Source: Cyanobacteriota bacterium (GTDB lineage: Bacteria > Cyanobacteriota > Cyanobacteriia > PCC-6307 > Cyanobiaceae). From it: DNA of 33,271 nucleotides. Of the stretch, positions 24,553-33,271 are shown in pieces. Made by a program: the position numbers and the translations under genes. The stretch covers positions 1 through 33,271 of the forward strand of contig JAPLIE010000096.1 in NCBI GenBank assembly GCA_026389265.1, read 5' to 3'. The stretch's first letter is position 1. Each line of letters opens with the position of its first letter. Below the pieces are notes generated by a model. The model was not told the origin of the DNA. It saw only the letters and a list, made by a program, of their open reading frames with translations, and made no database searches.

Positions 24553-25308
24553 ATGAACATCTCTTACTTCCACACCTCCGAAGCGGTGCCCGCGGTGTTG
24601 CCCACCGCCGAGGGCGGACCGGATGCGGCCGTGGTGATCGATGTGTTGCGGGCCACCACCACGATCGCCTGGTCGCTCGAGAACGGTGCCGAGGCGATCC
24701 AGGCTTTCGCCGACCTCGCTGAGCTGGAGGCCGCCGCCGCCGCCTGGCCAGCCGAGCAGCGGCTGCGGGCCGGCGAGCGCGGCGGCCAGCGGGTGGAGGG
24801 CTACGAACTGGGCAATTCCCCTCTGGCGGTGACGCCGGAGCTGGTGGGGGGCAAACGGATCTTCATGAGCACCACCAACGGCACCCGCTCCCTGGCGGCC
24901 GTGCGGGAGGTGCCGCTGCTGCTCACCGCCTGTCTGCCCAACCGCACCGCCGTGGCGCGCCGCCTGATCGAACGGGATGCCCAGCAGGTGTGGATCGTGG
25001 GCAGTGGCTGGGAGGGCGATTACTCCTTGGAGGACACCCTGGCGGCAGGGGCCGTGGCCTCGGCGGCGATCGAGCTGGCGGTGGCCCCCCACCGGGGGGT
25101 CACCTGCGCCAACGACGAGATGCTCGCCGCCCTGGCTCTCTGGCAGCAGTGGCGCCACGACACCGAAACCTGCCTGCGGGCCGCCAGCCATGGCCAGCGC
25201 CTGATTCGCCTCGGCAACCACGACGCCGACTTTGCCTGCTGTGCTGCCGTGGACAGCCTGCAGGTCGTGCCGATTCAGGCGGAAGCGGGGGTGCTGCGCG
25301 CCAGCTGA
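24553..25308 (+). CDS. comB: 2-phosphosulfolactate phosphatase family protein (ComB)
   Basis: 251 residues matching ComB, the Mg-dependent phosphatase that makes sulfolactate. Segments: [20 protein letters not shown] with the catalytic-site Asp, [34 protein letters not shown], and [20 protein letters not shown]. In methanogens it belongs to coenzyme M synthesis; cyanobacteria are not known to make coenzyme M, and no ComA or ComC is seen here, so the role may be sulfolactate production or another phosphoester. ATG at 24553. Confidence 0.9.
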   Translation: MNISYFHTSEAVPAVLPTAEGGPDAAVVIDVLRATTTIAWSLENGAEAIQAFADLAELEAAAAAWPAEQRLRAGERGGQRVEGYELGNSPLAVTPELVGGKRIFMSTTNGTRSLAAVREVPLLLTACLPNRTAVARRLIERDAQQVWIVGSGWEGDYSLEDTLAAGAVASAAIELAVAPHRGVTCANDEMLAALALWQQWRHDTETCLRAASHGQRLIRLGNHDADFACCAAVDSLQVVPIQAEAGVLRAS

Positions 25309-25396
25309 GCTCACCGCGCCCGGCTCTCCGAGTGGGTGTCGCCCGGCAGCTCCGGCTCCCCATGCCCCAACCCTGGCTCGCTCGGGTACGGCCCCT

Positions 25397-25402
25397 TACA
25401 GT
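25397..25402 (+). promoter_or_regulatory. Candidate -10 element of the nitrilase-family gene
   Basis: TACAGT ends 22 nt before the GTG start at 25425, and a GGAG ribosome site lies between (25416-25419). Confidence 0.4.
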
Positions 25403-25424
25403 TCGCCCGAAGATTGGAGTAACG

Positions 25425-26243
25425 GTGGGTAGTTTCCTGGCAGCGGCCCTGCAACTCACCAGCGGCTCCGATCCGGATGCCAACTTCGCCGCAGCCGAGG
25501 AGCAGATCGAGCTGGCGTCCCGCCGCGGCGCCGATTTGGTGGGGCTGCCCGAGAACTTCGCCTTCATGGGTGACGACCAGCGTCGCCTGGAGCTGGCGCC
25601 GGCCCTGGCGGAGCGTTGCAGCCGCTTTCTGGTCACGATGGCGCGCCGCTATCAGCTGACCCTCCTCGGCGGTGGCTTTCCGGTTCCGGCCGGGGAGAAC
25701 CTCACCTACAACCGCTCCGAGCTGGTGGGCACCGAGGGCCAGCTGCTGGCTCGCTACGACAAGATCCATCTTTTTGATGTCGATATCCCCGATGGCATCA
25801 CCTACTGCGAATCCGCCACGGTGAAGCCCGGCGATGCGCTTCCCCCTGTGGTGGATGTGCCCGGTCTGTGCCGTATCGGCCTTTCGATCTGTTACGACGT
25901 GCGCTTCCCGGAGCTCTACCGCTACCTGGCCTCAGCGGGGGCTGAACTGCTGATGGTGCCGGCCGCCTTCACCGCCTACACCGGCAAGGACCACTGGCAG
26001 GTGCTCCTGCAGGCCCGGGCGATCGAAAACACCGCCTACGTGGTGGCGCCGGCCCAGACCGGTGTTCATTACGGCCGCCGCCAGACCCATGGCCATGCCC
26101 TGGTGATCGATCCCTGGGGCACCGTGCTGGCCGACGCCGGCCAGGCCCCCGGCCTCGCCGTTGCCCCGGTCGATGGAGGCCACGGCGCGCGAGTCCGGGC
26201 CCAGATGCCGAGCCTGCAGCACCGGCAACCGGCATTGTTCTGA
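25425..26243 (+). CDS. Carbon-nitrogen hydrolase, Nit2/omega-amidase-like
   Basis: 272 residues from GTG at 25425, chosen because GGAG precedes it and the nitrilase fold begins immediately (FLAAALQLTSGSDPDANF). The catalytic triad is complete: Glu43 (GLPENFAFMG), Lys113 (RYDKIHLFDVDIP) and Cys156 (SICYDVRFPELYR). The context around Cys and the overall length point to the Nit1/Nit2 branch that clears deaminated glutathione or 2-oxoglutaramate/2-oxosuccinamate, not true nitrilases. An ATG at 25362 is a longer alternative. The amidase gene follows after 7 bases, so both are probably one operon. Confidence 0.9.
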   Translation: MGSFLAAALQLTSGSDPDANFAAAEEQIELASRRGADLVGLPENFAFMGDDQRRLELAPALAERCSRFLVTMARRYQLTLLGGGFPVPAGENLTYNRSELVGTEGQLLARYDKIHLFDVDIPDGITYCESATVKPGDALPPVVDVPGLCRIGLSICYDVRFPELYRYLASAGAELLMVPAAFTAYTGKDHWQVLLQARAIENTAYVVAPAQTGVHYGRRQTHGHALVIDPWGTVLADAGQAPGLAVAPVDGGHGARVRAQMPSLQHRQPALF

Positions 26244-26250
26244 TCGGTTG

Positions 26251-27378
26251 ATGGGGATCCGGCCCACGCTGCCAGCCCTTGTGAGGGGCGGATGGCGCCC
26301 CTGGCTGGGCCTGGTCGTCCTGTTCGGGGCGATGTTCACCGGCCTGCCGGCCCTGGCGGCCAGCAGCCTTTCGGCCTGGCGGGTGAGCCGCGAGGGGGTG
26401 CTCGAGCTGCGCACCAGTCCGGGCATCCAGGTCCGGGCCTTCTACGAGGAGGGTCTCGGTAGCAGGGGCCCCCGCATCTGGTTCGACCTGCCGGGGGCCC
26501 CCCTGCGGGCCCGTTCGCTCTGGCTCGGCTACAACCTCCAGGAGGTGCGGATCGGCAGGCCCGATGACGGCACCACCCGCCTGGTGCTGGAGTTTCGACC
26601 CGGCACGGTGCTCGATCCCCGCCAGCTGCGCCTGGTGGGCACCGCAAGGGATCGCTGGCGGATGGATCTGCCCCCCAGGGCCACGCGCCTGGGGGTTGCG
26701 GCCGGCGAGGGTGATTTCGAGTCGGTTCCCCGCGCGCTGGCGGTTCGGCCCCGTGCCGATCCACCGCGCTGGTCCCTGCTGCCCCGGCGCCCCCTCTCCC
26801 CGGAGGGCCTACCGGTGGTGCCCCGCGGCCGCTACCGGGTGGTGATCGATCCCGGCCATGGTGGACCAGATCCGGGCGCCGTGGGCATCGAGGGCCTGCG
26901 CGAGACCGATGTGGTGCTCGATGTGGCCCTGCAGGTGGCCCAGTTGCTGCAGGCGCGGGGGGTGCAGGTGCTGCTGACCCGAACCACCGAAGTGGATGTG
27001 GACCTGCCCCCCCGCGTGGCTCTGGCCAATGCCAGCGGCGCCCAGCTGTTTGTGAGCCTGCATGCCAATGCCCTCAGCCTCGATCGCCCCGATGTGAACG
27101 GCATCGAAACCTTCTATTTCGAAGGGGGGGCCTCCACCCGGTTGGCCCAGTTGGTGCAGGACTATCTGCTGGCCGTGTCCCCTGGCACGCCGGACCGGGG
27201 GGCCCGGCCTGGCCGCTTCTTCGTGATCCGCCGCACGGTGATGCCCTCGGTACTGGCCGAAATGGGATTCGTCACTGGTGAGATCGACGCACCCCGCCTC
27301 AGCGATGCAAGCTTCCGGAGGCGCCTGGCCCAGGCCATTTCCGGCGCGATCCTCACCTACCTGCAGCAAGCCTCTTGA
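26251..27378 (+). CDS. N-acetylmuramoyl-L-alanine amidase (AmiC-type)
   Basis: 375 residues from ATG at 26251. A signal peptide (WLGLVVLFGAMFTGLPALA) is followed by an AMIN-like beta domain (about 30-160) that targets such amidases to peptidoglycan or the septum. The Amidase_3 zinc domain follows: VVIDPGHGGPDPGAVG with His203, Glu218 (LRETDVVLDVAL), His271 (VSLHANALS) and the catalytic Glu337 (VLAEMGFVTG). All zinc and catalytic residues are present. It should split daughter-cell peptidoglycan in the periplasm. Its stop overlaps the murI TTG start by 4 bases. Confidence 0.95.
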   Translation: MGIRPTLPALVRGGWRPWLGLVVLFGAMFTGLPALAASSLSAWRVSREGVLELRTSPGIQVRAFYEEGLGSRGPRIWFDLPGAPLRARSLWLGYNLQEVRIGRPDDGTTRLVLEFRPGTVLDPRQLRLVGTARDRWRMDLPPRATRLGVAAGEGDFESVPRALAVRPRADPPRWSLLPRRPLSPEGLPVVPRGRYRVVIDPGHGGPDPGAVGIEGLRETDVVLDVALQVAQLLQARGVQVLLTRTTEVDVDLPPRVALANASGAQLFVSLHANALSLDRPDVNGIETFYFEGGASTRLAQLVQDYLLAVSPGTPDRGARPGRFFVIRRTVMPSVLAEMGFVTGEIDAPRLSDASFRRRLAQAISGAILTYLQQAS

Positions 27379-28199
27379 GTCTCCTTGTTGGATTGTTCGA
27401 TAGCGGCCTGGGCGGCCTCACTGTGCTGCGGCAGGTCCAGGCCCTCTACCCCCACACCCCCTGCCTTTATCTGGGCGACACGGCGCGGGTGCCCTATGGC
27501 CAGCGATCAACCCAAGAGATCCGCGCGATTGCCGCCGAGGTGGTGCACTGGCTGCGCCAACAGGGCGTTGATGTGTTGCTGATGGCCTGCAACACCTCCA
27601 ACGCCCTCGCCCTCGATGTGGCGGTGGCCGAGGCGGGCGTACCGGTGCTGGGCCTGATCGATAGCGTGGCCGCTGCCATCGATAGTGACCGGGTCGGCAT
27701 CCTGGCCACCCCGGCCACCGCCGCCAGCGGGGCCTACCGCCGCGCCATCCACGCCTGCCGTCCCTCCGCCCAGGTGCGGGAGGTGGGTTGTCCCGACTTT
27801 GTGCCCCTGATCGAGGCGGGGAACCTGGAGGTGCCGGAACTGCGGCAGGCGGCCTTCGGCTACCTGGCTCCGCTGCTGGAGGACGGCGTCGACACGATCG
27901 TGCTGGGCTGCACCCACTACCCCCTACTGAGGCCGCTGCTCAGCTCGTTGCTCCCTCCGGACGTGCAGCTGGTGGATCCTGCCGTCGCCACGGGCCACCG
28001 ACTGGGACCGTTACTGGCCAGCCTGGGCGAATCCCCCGAGGCCGAGCGCGCAGCAGAGCCCGTGCTCTCCACTCCGGAGCGCACCACCTATTGCGTCACC
28101 GGGTCGGCGGAGGCCTTCGCCACGGCAGCCACCACCTGGCTGGGACAGCGACCCACCGTGCATGGGGTCAACCTGCAGTCCCCGGCCCGCATCCGATGA
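27375..28199 (+). CDS. murI: Glutamate racemase
   Basis: 274 residues; supplies D-glutamate for peptidoglycan. The two catalytic cysteines are Cys72 (LLMACNTSNAL) and Cys179 (IVLGCTHYPLL); the substrate-binding FDSGLGGLTVLR (8-19) and YLGDTARVPYG are also present. Start is TTG at 27375, overlapping the amidase stop as TTGA, and begins the protein precisely at the conserved VGLFDSG strand, so the unusual start codon is well supported. Translational coupling to a wall amidase links precursor supply and remodelling. Confidence 0.96.
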   Translation: MSLLVGLFDSGLGGLTVLRQVQALYPHTPCLYLGDTARVPYGQRSTQEIRAIAAEVVHWLRQQGVDVLLMACNTSNALALDVAVAEAGVPVLGLIDSVAAAIDSDRVGILATPATAASGAYRRAIHACRPSAQVREVGCPDFVPLIEAGNLEVPELRQAAFGYLAPLLEDGVDTIVLGCTHYPLLRPLLSSLLPPDVQLVDPAVATGHRLGPLLASLGESPEAERAAEPVLSTPERTTYCVTGSAEAFATAATTWLGQRPTVHGVNLQSPARIR

Positions 28200-28207
28200 G
28201 TCGGGCC
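28184..28207 (+). terminator. Short hairpin at the end of murI
   Basis: GGCCCG (28184-28189) pairs with CGGGCC (28202-28207) over a 12-nt loop spanning the murI stop. No T-run; weak evidence. Confidence 0.25.
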
Positions 28208-28210
28208 TCC

Positions 28211-28216
28211 TAGGAT
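28211..28216 (+). promoter_or_regulatory. Candidate -10 element of the prenyl diphosphate synthase gene
   Basis: TAGGAT ends 20 nt before the GTG start; GAGGAGG sits between as ribosome-binding site. No clear -35. Confidence 0.4.
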
Positions 28217-28236
28217 CGCGTCACTGAGGAGGTCCC

Positions 28237-29208
28237 GTGACGACCGTTGCAGAGCTGCTTCAGCCGGTCGAGACCGACCTCGATGCCCTGCTGGCTGATC
28301 TGCGCGCCCTGATCGGCGCCGGCCATCCGATTCTTCAGGCGGCCGCCGAGCATCTGTTTGCCGCTGGGGGTAAGCGTCTACGCCCCGGCATTGTGCTGTT
28401 GATTTCCCGGGCCATTGCTGCCGACGGCCAGCTCAGTTCCCGACATCGGCGCTTGGCTGAGATCACCGAGATGATCCATACCGCCTCCCTTGTGCACGAC
28501 GACGTGGTGGACGAAGCCGCCACCCGCCGCGGTGTCGCCACGGTTCATAGCCGCTTCAACCACCGCGTGGCTGTACTGGCCGGCGATTTTCTCTTCGCCC
28601 AGGCCAGCTGGCACCTCGCCAACCTCGATGACCTCGAGGTGGTCAAGCTGCTCTCCCGCGTGATCATGGATCTGGCCGATGGAGAGATCCGCCAGGGCCT
28701 CTACCGCTACGACACAGGCCAGAGCTTCGAGACTTACCTCGAAAAGAGCTATTGCAAAACCGCCTCGCTGATCGCGAACAGCGCCCGGGCTGCTGGCGTC
28801 CTCACCGGACTCCCACAGGAGAAGCTAGAGGCGCTGCACCACTTTGGCCGTCAGTTCGGGCTGGCCTTCCAGGTGGTGGATGACATCCTTGATTTCACCG
28901 GCAGCGACCAGCAGCTCGGCAAGCCGGCCGCCAGCGACCTGGCTTCGGGCTACCTCACCGCTCCCGCCCTCTACGCCCTCCAGGAGCGCCCGGCCCTCGC
29001 CCGCCTGATCGAGCGGGAATTCAGCGAGGAGGGCGATCTTGAGCAGGCTCTCGACCTCGTACGCGGCTGTGAGGCCATCCCCCGCTCCCGGGCCCTAGCC
29101 GAGGGCTTCGCCCGCGAGGCCCACAGCGCCATCGACTGGCTTCCCCCCTCTGAACCCCGCAGTGCCCTCAGGGCTCTGCCTGAGTACGTGCTGAGCCGGC
29201 TGTACTGA
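28237..29208 (+). CDS. sds: Long-chain all-trans-polyprenyl (solanesyl) diphosphate synthase
   Basis: 323 residues. Both aspartate motifs are intact: DDVVD (88-92) and DDILD (215-219), with GGKRLRPGIVLL (44-55) and KTASLIANSARAAG in between. Small residues before the first motif (HTASLV) rather than bulky ones fit long-chain product synthesis. The likely product is the C45 solanesyl chain of plastoquinone-9, which suits UbiD in the same region. GTG start with a strong GAGGAGG ribosome site. It ends inside a perfect hairpin. Confidence 0.92.
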   Translation: MTTVAELLQPVETDLDALLADLRALIGAGHPILQAAAEHLFAAGGKRLRPGIVLLISRAIAADGQLSSRHRRLAEITEMIHTASLVHDDVVDEAATRRGVATVHSRFNHRVAVLAGDFLFAQASWHLANLDDLEVVKLLSRVIMDLADGEIRQGLYRYDTGQSFETYLEKSYCKTASLIANSARAAGVLTGLPQEKLEALHHFGRQFGLAFQVVDDILDFTGSDQQLGKPAASDLASGYLTAPALYALQERPALARLIEREFSEEGDLEQALDLVRGCEAIPRSRALAEGFAREAHSAIDWLPPSEPRSALRALPEYVLSRLY

Positions 29209-29219
29209 GGCCGGCTCAG
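29191..29219. terminator. Hairpin between convergent prenyltransferase and HAD genes
   Basis: CTGAGCCGGC (29191-29200) and GCCGGCTCAG (29210-29219) form a perfect 10-bp stem with a 9-nt loop, overlapping the stop of the plus-strand gene and just before the minus-strand stop at 29224. It probably serves both genes, although no T-tract is present. Confidence 0.55.
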
Positions 29220-29223
29220 AGGC

Positions 29224-29874
29224 TCAGAGCACCACCTCCTCAAGAGACTCCAGCATCACGCTTCCGACAGGAAACACTGCATCCTGGGTGGCTTCCGTCA
29301 GCAGCACATGCACTCGGCAGCCGGCAGCCGCTGCCGCCATCGCCCCGGCTGGCGAGTCCTCGAAGGCCCAGCAGCTGGCTGCATCAACCCCGAGCCTGGC
29401 GGCGGCGATCAGAAACACGTCGGGGGCCGGCTTGCCGGCGCCAAGCTCCGCATCATCGCCATGCACGCGGGTGGCAATCAGCTCCAGCCAGCGGTGGGGG
29501 GCGGCCTTGAGCTCCACCGCCGCGCGGGAGCTGCTGGTGGCCAGAGCCATGGGAACCCCGAGCCCATAGCAGTTCCGCACCAGCCGTTCCGCACCGGCCA
29601 TGGCCGGTGCCTGCGCCAGCAGCCGCTCGGCAATCGGCTGGCGCACCGCCAGCAGAGCCTCCCGGCCGTCGCAGGGATGGCCAGCGTCGCGGATCCAGGC
29701 GAGCACCTGATCCGCACAGTCGAGGCGCCGGCGGCCCCTCAGGGCGAGCAGTCGGGCCGGATCGAGATCGGTGTCGAAGCTCCGGGCCGCATCCCGCCAG
29801 GCCCGGGCATGCAGCGGCTCAGTGTCGAGCAGCAGACCATCGAGGTCGAACAGGCAGGCGGCGGGATAGGCCAT
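29224..29874 (-). CDS. HAD superfamily hydrolase, beta-phosphoglucomutase-like
   Basis: 216 residues. HAD motif I FDLDGLLLDTEP with nucleophile Asp10 and acid Asp12; a helical cap (about 15-80); motif II Ser in LATSSSRAAVE; motif III Lys in AGKPAPDVFL; motif IV FEDSPAGAMAAAAAG. Subfamily IA, acting on a small sugar phosphate or similar metabolite; the substrate cannot be read. ATG at 29874. Confidence 0.9.
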   Translation of the reverse strand: MAYPAACLFDLDGLLLDTEPLHARAWRDAARSFDTDLDPARLLALRGRRRLDCADQVLAWIRDAGHPCDGREALLAVRQPIAERLLAQAPAMAGAERLVRNCYGLGVPMALATSSSRAAVELKAAPHRWLELIATRVHGDDAELGAGKPAPDVFLIAAARLGVDAASCWAFEDSPAGAMAAAAAGCRVHVLLTEATQDAVFPVGSVMLESLEEVVL

Positions 29875-29925
29875 CGAACCAGCATGGCGGGTCGCTGTTT
29901 GCTGCTTGGCGGGGATTCCCGGATG

Positions 29926-30234
29926 TCAGTCCGGATCGGAGTCGGGGTCTTCCAGGCTCGTCTCCAGGGTGGTCAGCAGCAGCACCAGGGCTGAGCGGTG
30001 GTCCAGATCGGAGCTCTGCACGGTTTTGATCCACTGCTGGCAGAGCGCCTCGATCCGCAGCAACAGGTCTTGACCATGGCGGAGGTCGCCCATCACCCGC
30101 TCAATCCCTTCCCCATCGGTGTCAGGGGGAAGACCCACCACGTAGCGCCGCCCATCGTCTCCCACATAGGTGAGCTGCCCCTCGGAATCCAGGGTCGGTC
30201 CGGCATGGGGCGTGATCGGTTGCTCTTCGGCCAT
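29926..30234 (-). CDS. Small acidic hypothetical protein
   Basis: 102 residues from the ATG at 30234 (MAEEQPITPHAGPTLD); an upstream in-frame ATG at 30288 would add 18 less likely residues. It begins with a short beta-like domain (GQLTYVGDDGRRYVVGLPPD), followed by helices (RVMGDLRHGQDLLLRIEALC and ALVLLLTTLETSLEDPDSD). No signal peptide or membrane segment. I do not recognise the family. It lies between the TspO-like gene and the HAD gene on the same strand. A TAGGGA lies 25 nt upstream of the start. Confidence 0.65.
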   Translation of the reverse strand: MAEEQPITPHAGPTLDSEGQLTYVGDDGRRYVVGLPPDTDGEGIERVMGDLRHGQDLLLRIEALCQQWIKTVQSSDLDHRSALVLLLTTLETSLEDPDSDPD

Positions 30235-30295
30235 CGCGTCTGCAGATGGGACCGCACCCTCCCTAACCAGGGTCTTGGCAACTGCCAACGATGGA

Positions 30296-30754
30296 TCAGG
30301 AGGACTGATGGCGGTTCAACTTCTGCATCCGCCAGGTCACGAACGTGCCCACCGGGCTCCAGAGCAGGTAGGGCACCAGCAGCAGGGCGGCCTGGCCCGA
30401 GAGGGGAGCCACGATGGCGGCCAGGGCCACGCCCCACACCCAGCCGGCAAAGCCCACGGCGGTGCCGCTCTGCAGCCGGCGGGTGCGGCAGATCAGCAGG
30501 GTGTAGCTCTGCACCAGCACTTGCAGACCCAGGTAGCCCAGCATCGGCAACCAGCGCCCCCCCGCCTGCCAAGTGAGCAGGGCCGAGGCGTAGAAGCAGC
30601 CGTAGATGGCCATCCAGATCAGGGGGATCCAACGCTCGAAGGTGAGCCAGCGGGGGCGCTGCAGCTTCAGGAACCAGGCGAAATCATCCCGGCCGGGGTT
30701 CAGCAGCACCGCCACCAGAACCATCACAGCGGCAATCGCCAGCCAAGCGGGCAT
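30296..30754 (-). CDS. tspO: TspO/MBR-like integral membrane protein
   Basis: 152 residues from the ATG at 30754 (MPAWLAIAAVMVL); sequence upstream in frame is not protein-like. Five hydrophobic segments are visible, and the segment LQRPRWLTFERWIPLIWMAI followed by YGCFYASALL, plus the end PYLLWSPVGTFVTWRM, match the TspO/tryptophan-rich sensory pattern. TspO proteins bind tetrapyrroles and are linked to stress and pigment control. It diverges from acsA, with 113 bases between starts. The family call is good; the role is inferred. Confidence 0.7.
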   Translation of the reverse strand: MPAWLAIAAVMVLVAVLLNPGRDDFAWFLKLQRPRWLTFERWIPLIWMAIYGCFYASALLTWQAGGRWLPMLGYLGLQVLVQSYTLLICRTRRLQSGTAVGFAGWVWGVALAAIVAPLSGQAALLLVPYLLWSPVGTFVTWRMQKLNRHQSS

Positions 30755-30867
30755 CGGCTCGTCAGCGGAGGGATGCCACCAGCCTGCCCTCCCGGGGGCC
30801 CTCCCGGCTGGTCGGCTGCCCGTTCCGGGCTTGAATGACCCCACAGCGGCTTCCACGACGCCAGCCC

Positions 30868-32886
<2,019 letters not shown>

Positions 32887-32906
32887 TCCTTGGCCGGGGG
32901 GACATG

Positions 32907-32926
32907 CTCAATCCGGCTCAATCCGG
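32907..32926. repeat. Perfect 10-bp tandem duplication
   Basis: CTCAATCCGG occurs twice back to back in the convergent intergenic gap after acsA. Confidence 0.8.
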
Positions 32927-32941
32927 CCACTGCCAAAGCAA

Positions 32942-32971
32942 AAGCTCCGATGGATGACCAGCGGGGCTTTC
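32942..32971. terminator. Bidirectional hairpin terminator between acsA and the DUF805 gene
   Basis: AAAGCTCCG pairs with CGGGGCTTT (9 bp, one G-T wobble), with an inner TGG/CCA extension. The A-run on one side and T-run on the other give both strands an intrinsic-terminator shape. It lies between convergent genes. Confidence 0.75.
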
Positions 32972-32982
32972 GATTTCTAGGT

Positions 32983-33271
32983 TCAAGCGGCGCGAAGCAG
33001 GGGCGTGGAGGGCAGGGTGTGGAGATAAAGAAGCCAAAGGCTGCCAATGCCGGTGATGCCCACGAAGATCCACTGCCAGTCTTTGCCAGCATCGCGCAGG
33101 CGACGCACCGCTAGGGAGAGATGGGGCACTAGCTCAGCAATCAGATAAAGGTTGGCCAGCAAACCGATGAACGGCACGAAGCTGCCCACGATGTTCAGGA
33201 CCAGAAGAAGAATGAAGCTCGCCAACACAAACCACCAGTAATCGCCGCGATCGGAGCGGCCGGAGTAATCG
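32983..33271 (-). CDS. DUF805 family membrane protein (5' end outside window)
   Basis: The frame enters from the right edge, with the first complete codon at 33268-33270. It reads DYSGRSDRGDYWWFVLASF, the usual N-terminal GR..R..YWWF signature of DUF805, so the gene is not limited to the TTG at 33228. Two or three membrane helices follow, with the conserved LVPHLSLAVRRLRDAGKDWQ loop between them. Function is unknown. Only a few N-terminal residues are missing. Confidence 0.85.
   Translation of the reverse strand, partial: DYSGRSDRGDYWWFVLASFILLLVLNIVGSFVPFIGLLANLYLIAELVPHLSLAVRRLRDAGKDWQWIFVGITGIGSLWLLYLHTLPSTPLLRAA

Overview
The window looks like chromosome from a high-GC unicellular picocyanobacterium of the Cyanobium/Synechococcus group. 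Three things point there: plastid/cyanobacterial-type families (DUF4336, DUF760, DUF2605, a DUF1400-type hydrolase, solanesyl-diphosphate-synthase-like prenyltransferase, Nit2-like amidase); a MenD-MenB pair with UbiD, which fits phylloquinone plus plastoquinone chemistry; and at least seven copies of GCGATCGC, the core of the cyanobacterial HIP1 palindrome. No rRNA, tRNA, complete insertion sequence, prophage or CRISPR array was seen. All coordinates, GC impressions and motif calls come from reading by eye; no searches were run.

Layout. 1-1276: tail of a membrane protein and a DUF4336 gene. 1324-4409 (minus): an AT-richer island with a GT8 glycosyltransferase, an unclassified GT-A-like protein and a radical SAM/SPASM protein, probably for a surface polysaccharide. 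4558-5687 (minus): DUF760 protein and signal peptidase I. 5714-11170 (plus): menD, menB, an L,D-transpeptidase and glycogen synthase. 11215-13563 (plus): a membrane-anchored protein of unknown function and murF, which carries an apparent internal deletion plus frameshift near its 5' end. 13564-15100: an accessory/decay zone with a broken vapC, an intact YefM/YoeB-type toxin-antitoxin pair and several gene fragments. 15101-23192 (minus): DUF1400-type hydrolase, glmU, an MnmC-like methyltransferase, aroA, DUF2605, an Rrf2 regulator and ubiD. 23309-29208 (plus): a secreted Ntn hydrolase, comB, a Nit2-like amidase, N-acetylmuramoyl-L-alanine amidase, murI and a long-chain prenyl diphosphate synthase. 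29224-30754 (minus): HAD phosphatase, a small unknown protein and a TspO-like protein. 30868-32886: acetyl-CoA synthetase. The end holds a partial DUF805 gene on the minus strand.

Functionally the core is housekeeping. Cell-wall supply and remodelling is represented by GlmU, MurI, MurF, the L,D-transpeptidase and the amidase. Quinone supply is represented by MenD, MenB, UbiD and the prenyl diphosphate synthase. Carbon storage and acetate activation are represented by GlgA and Acs. The most unusual parts are the damaged stretch from about 11.6 to 15.1 kb, where an essential gene (murF) and a vapC both seem to have lost about 125-135 nt internally, and the glycosyltransferase/radical SAM trio. 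Several genes also share one promoter geometry: a TAnnnT-type -10 about 19-24 nt before the start codon.
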